From contig JALCCG010000015.1 of NCBI GenBank assembly GCA_023212695.1, forward strand, positions 62,001 through 126,000: 64,000 nt of DNA, in the 5' to 3' direction. The notes below the pieces were generated by a model that saw nothing but the letters and a program-made list of their open reading frames with translations, made no database searches and was not told where the DNA came from. The position numbers and the translations under genes are program-made. Of this stretch, positions 61,844-64,000 are shown piece after piece. This DNA comes from Sporisorium sorghi (Eukaryota > Basidiomycota > Ustilaginomycetes > Ustilaginales > Ustilaginaceae). The stretch's first letter is position 1; every line of letters starts with the position of its first letter.

Positions 61844-61860
61844 GGTCCGTCCGTCGGTCG
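61844..61860 (+). repeat. GGTC/GTCG tetranucleotide repeat
   Basis: An imperfect GGTCCGTCCGTCGGTCG run, related to the repeats at 30192 and 54404. Confidence 0.7.
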
Positions 61861-62490
61861 ATTTCTCCAACATGCGGTGCAGGATGAGAAAGGCGCGCAT
61901 CGCTTACACTTTTGCTCCATCTTGCTCTCGAGTTCCTCCGTGCGCTCACTTGGTGTGGGGCAGGGATCACCGCTGCTCACGGTCCCCTTGTGCCCCGCAC
62001 TTCGCTCTAGTCGCGGAGAGATTCATGGAAAACTAGCTCTTCCCCGCCTCCAGTCTCAGCGCCGCTTCCAAGCAGCTCTGCGTCGGTCCGCTCCTTGCAG
62101 CATCGACATCTCTTCACGAGGAATGATGCGCAATCGGCAATTCGGCGTACAGTGCTGAGAGATGATCGATAGGTTGGATATAGCATCGGATGCGGTGGCA
62201 TGCTATCTCAGAAGTTCGAACTTTTGGTCGGTTTGTGCCGTTCAATGACAAACGGGCAAAAGTCGCTTCTGGAAACTCGTGGTTGGAATTGGCGACTCGA
62301 ACGAAATTCCACAATCGATCAGCTGTGCAGACACGCAGAGCTGTGGCTTCCAAGCCAAATGCGATTTAAATCAAATTTGTTAAGTTGTTGTAATCTTTGT
62401 AGAGCCCGATAGGCCTCGAAGCCCGATGAAAGTTCCAGTCCCGCGGCGCTTGGCGAGGTGCGATCCCGCAGCAGGTGAATTTACCCCGCA

Positions 62491-62506
62491 TTTTTTTTTT
62501 TTTTTT
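62491..62506 (+). repeat. 16-base poly(T) tract with adjacent GGGGCT repeat
   Basis: Sixteen T followed by GGTTGGGCTGGGGCTGGGGC; the G-runs could form a G-quadruplex on the plus strand. Confidence 0.8.
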
Positions 62507-62832
62507 GGTTGGGCTGGGGCTGGGGCGAAGCTAACCCAAACTCACCAAAAGTGCTGTAGTTAGCGGCAATGCACCGCCCGGTGTCTTATCGGCTGACCCT
62601 GGTCCCGGCGTCGAGCCATCCGAGTGTCAACTTGCGCCACTCTCACCTTTCTACCTTACCACGACACCACCATTTACAAGCTCTGTCATAGCTCAGTCTT
62701 CATCCTTCTTTCCAACTTTAACACTCAAACATCACATCACGACACGACACGATCAATTGCGTAGAAAGCCTCTAACGTAACGAACCTCAAGAGCAGGTAC
62801 ACCGTCGAGCCGCTATAGCTGTTGCTTTCACC

Positions 62833-62994
62833 ATGCAGCCTATCCTCACCCGTCAGCGAACTCTCTTTGCCGCCTCGGCCGCAGTCGTGGCCGCATCCTT
62901 CGCCGTCTTGTCCGCTAGAAGGAGTGCTCAGATTGCCAGCAGGACCGCTGGTGGTCGCATCGTTTGCCCGGAGAGGAGCGGTGGCGGCATCTAG
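62833..62994 (+). CDS. small 53-residue protein with a hydrophobic helix
   Basis: ATG in a TTCACCATGCAG context like several real starts in this window, 53 codons then TAG. The product begins MQPILTRQRTLF, has a hydrophobic Ala/Val stretch (AASAAVVAASFAVLS) followed by basic residues (ARRSAQIASR). This pattern suits a small mitochondrial or membrane protein. The upstream CA-rich, ATG-poor sequence looks like a leader. I do not recognise a family. It could be an incomplete model if an intron extends it; no good GTRAGT donor was found inside. Confidence 0.4.
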   Translation: MQPILTRQRTLFAASAAVVAASFAVLSARRSAQIASRTAGGRIVCPERSGGGI

Positions 62995-63894
62995 GTCACA
63001 GCTCGAGGCGCCACCCACGCATGCCTAAACGGCAAGGTTCTCAGATCGGCATTACGATACCACCGCAAGGCCGTCCAAGCAAGGCGCGTCAAGCCATCAA
63101 GGGCCTTGCCATGACAAGCATCTGATTCCCTCGTCAAACATCGTCTCCAATCTGGTCTCACCTAGCCACCCAGCAGATTCGTCATTCTCTCCTCAAATTC
63201 TCCAACAAGGTTCCCCTATCAGTCATTCGGATCATCTTTACCAGCGCTTATCACCCACTGTACATTAGAGTATGCTCAAGCTTCGTCTTCTTGTCATTTG
63301 CAATCAATCTTCCCTACTTTTACAAAGCCACGAGACGCAATTCTTAGCTACTGTCCTGCCCTAACCTGTCGAATCTGCAGAATGTCGGGCTCCCACGCTC
63401 AAGGAACCTTGTCACGATTAATACGGCCGATCCGATGAGACCGCTCTCACGGAAGTCGAAAGCTCAGTCGCCGGATGACAGGTGATGAGCGGTTGTTGAA
63501 GGTCCACGTCGGCTGTGGCTGGCCGCCGCTCCCTCGTCTCTGGTCCTCCTCGTCCATCGTCATCCTCCTGGGGTTTGCTCGTGACTCAACTCGCCTTGTC
63601 TCTTGCTCGGCTTCCCTTGCCGGCGTCCTTCCGTCCTCTACTCGTCACTCCTTCGGTTACCTCCGTTCTCGTTGCGTTCACACTTCGCCCTCGCCTCACG
63701 TATGGTCATCGCCCTACACAACCTCAACCTCAAGCCCAGCTCATCATCATTTTGTAATCTCGTTCTCTTTCATTGAACAACCAGAGACAGATAAAGCAAA
63801 ACACTTGGTACGTCAATCACCTAGCTCCTTCCTTCCGCACCACGACACTGCCGCATCTTCCTTCCACTCCACCATCCCGCACCCCATCCTCCCT
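62995..63894. other. intergenic, no gene recognised
   Basis: 900 bases, with pyrimidine-rich patches at 63500-63700. An isolated donor-like GTACGT at 63810 followed by TAG-type acceptors might belong to an untranslated exon. No coding region is supported. Confidence 0.4.
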
Positions 63895-64000
63895 TCAAAT
63901 CATGCTCAAGATCCCCTCCACCGCCATCGCCACCGTTGCCAAGCCATGATACTGAGCGATCGTCAGCAGCGACTTGAGCTTCTTCAACGTCTCCTTGCGC
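63895..64000 (-). CDS. possible 3' end of a minus-strand gene (partial)
   Basis: Reading inward from the right edge on the minus strand, 34 codons end in TGA at 63895-63897. They encode [16 protein letters not shown] and a hydrophobic helical end [16 protein letters not shown]. The amphipathic pattern and codon choice look coding, but a second frame is also open, so the call is weak. The rest of the gene lies outside the window. Confidence 0.35.
   Translation of the reverse strand, partial: RKETLKKLKSLLTIAQYHGLATVAMAVEGILSMI

Larger units (their letters stand above)
61196..62832. promoter_or_regulatory. promoter of GSY1 and upstream region of the small 53-residue gene
   Basis: 1.64 kb without a recognisable gene. 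It holds overlapping palindromes AATTTAC-A-GTAAATT and GTAAATTTAC (61738-61755), GGTCCGTCCGTCGGTCG-type repeats (61844-61860), a 16-T run at 62491-62506 followed by GGGGCT repeats, and a CA-rich leader-like stretch at about 62650-62760. Confidence 0.5.

Noticed and set aside
63515..63757. 80-codon plus-strand frame near the right edge
   Set aside because: Ser/Pro/Leu low-complexity translation of a pyrimidine-rich stretch; no supporting signal.

Overview
The window is nuclear DNA of a basidiomycete fungus, most probably a smut (Ustilaginales: Ustilago, Sporisorium, Pseudozyma or a relative). The evidence is compact, GC-rich genes with few short GT-AG introns, pyrimidine-rich leaders with TCACCATG-type starts, a single fused ATP-citrate lyase (split in two in ascomycetes), and fungal gene families such as a GDP-mannose transporter, CDC48, FMP52, RSC7/Swp82, EFG1 and a Tea4/Bud14-like polarity protein. 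There is no sign of bacterial, viral or transposon genes, and I found no tRNA or rRNA genes.

Layout, left to right: ATP-citrate lyase (+, 5' end cut by the window), FMP52-like oxidoreductase (+, one intron), asparaginase with ankyrin repeats (-), RSC7/Swp82 chromatin subunit (-), CDC48 AAA ATPase (+), GDP-mannose transporter (-), PBDC1/Chp1-like protein (+, three introns), mitochondrial D-lactate dehydrogenase (+), bifunctional purine enzyme ADE16/17 (-), a 3.4-kb stretch without a recognisable gene, a small secreted double-psi barrel protein (+), a His/Asp-rich Cys-containing protein (-) head-to-head with a CCC2-type copper ATPase (+), an ER cyclophilin (-), a TGL-type patatin lipase (-), EFG1 (+), 6-phosphofructo-2-kinase (-), a small secreted thioredoxin (-), a La-domain RNA-binding protein (+), a very large SH3/RA-like polarity protein (-), lariat debranching enzyme DBR1 (+), an unrecognised probable mitochondrial protein (-), glycogen synthase (-), a 53-residue small protein (+), and possibly the 3' end of another gene on the minus strand at the right edge. 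Genes alternate strand freely, giving many convergent and divergent pairs.

Most genes are housekeeping: acetyl-CoA supply, glycolytic control, glycogen and triacylglycerol storage, purine synthesis, protein quality control, secretion and RNA processing. They form no obvious functional cluster.

The most interesting feature is the 3' end of the ER cyclophilin gene. The codons for its terminal VKDEL lie exactly at a candidate 5' splice site. Removing a 246-base intron would replace this ER-retention signal, in frame, with a Pro/Ser/Thr linker, a transmembrane helix and a basic tail. One gene could therefore make a soluble lumenal and a membrane-anchored isomerase. Other notable points are a PFK2/FBPase2 homologue lacking both catalytic histidines of its phosphatase half, three TGACTC boxes upstream of the purine gene, a metal-binding-type protein sharing a promoter region with the copper pump, and a uORF in an otherwise AUG-free leader of the La-domain gene.
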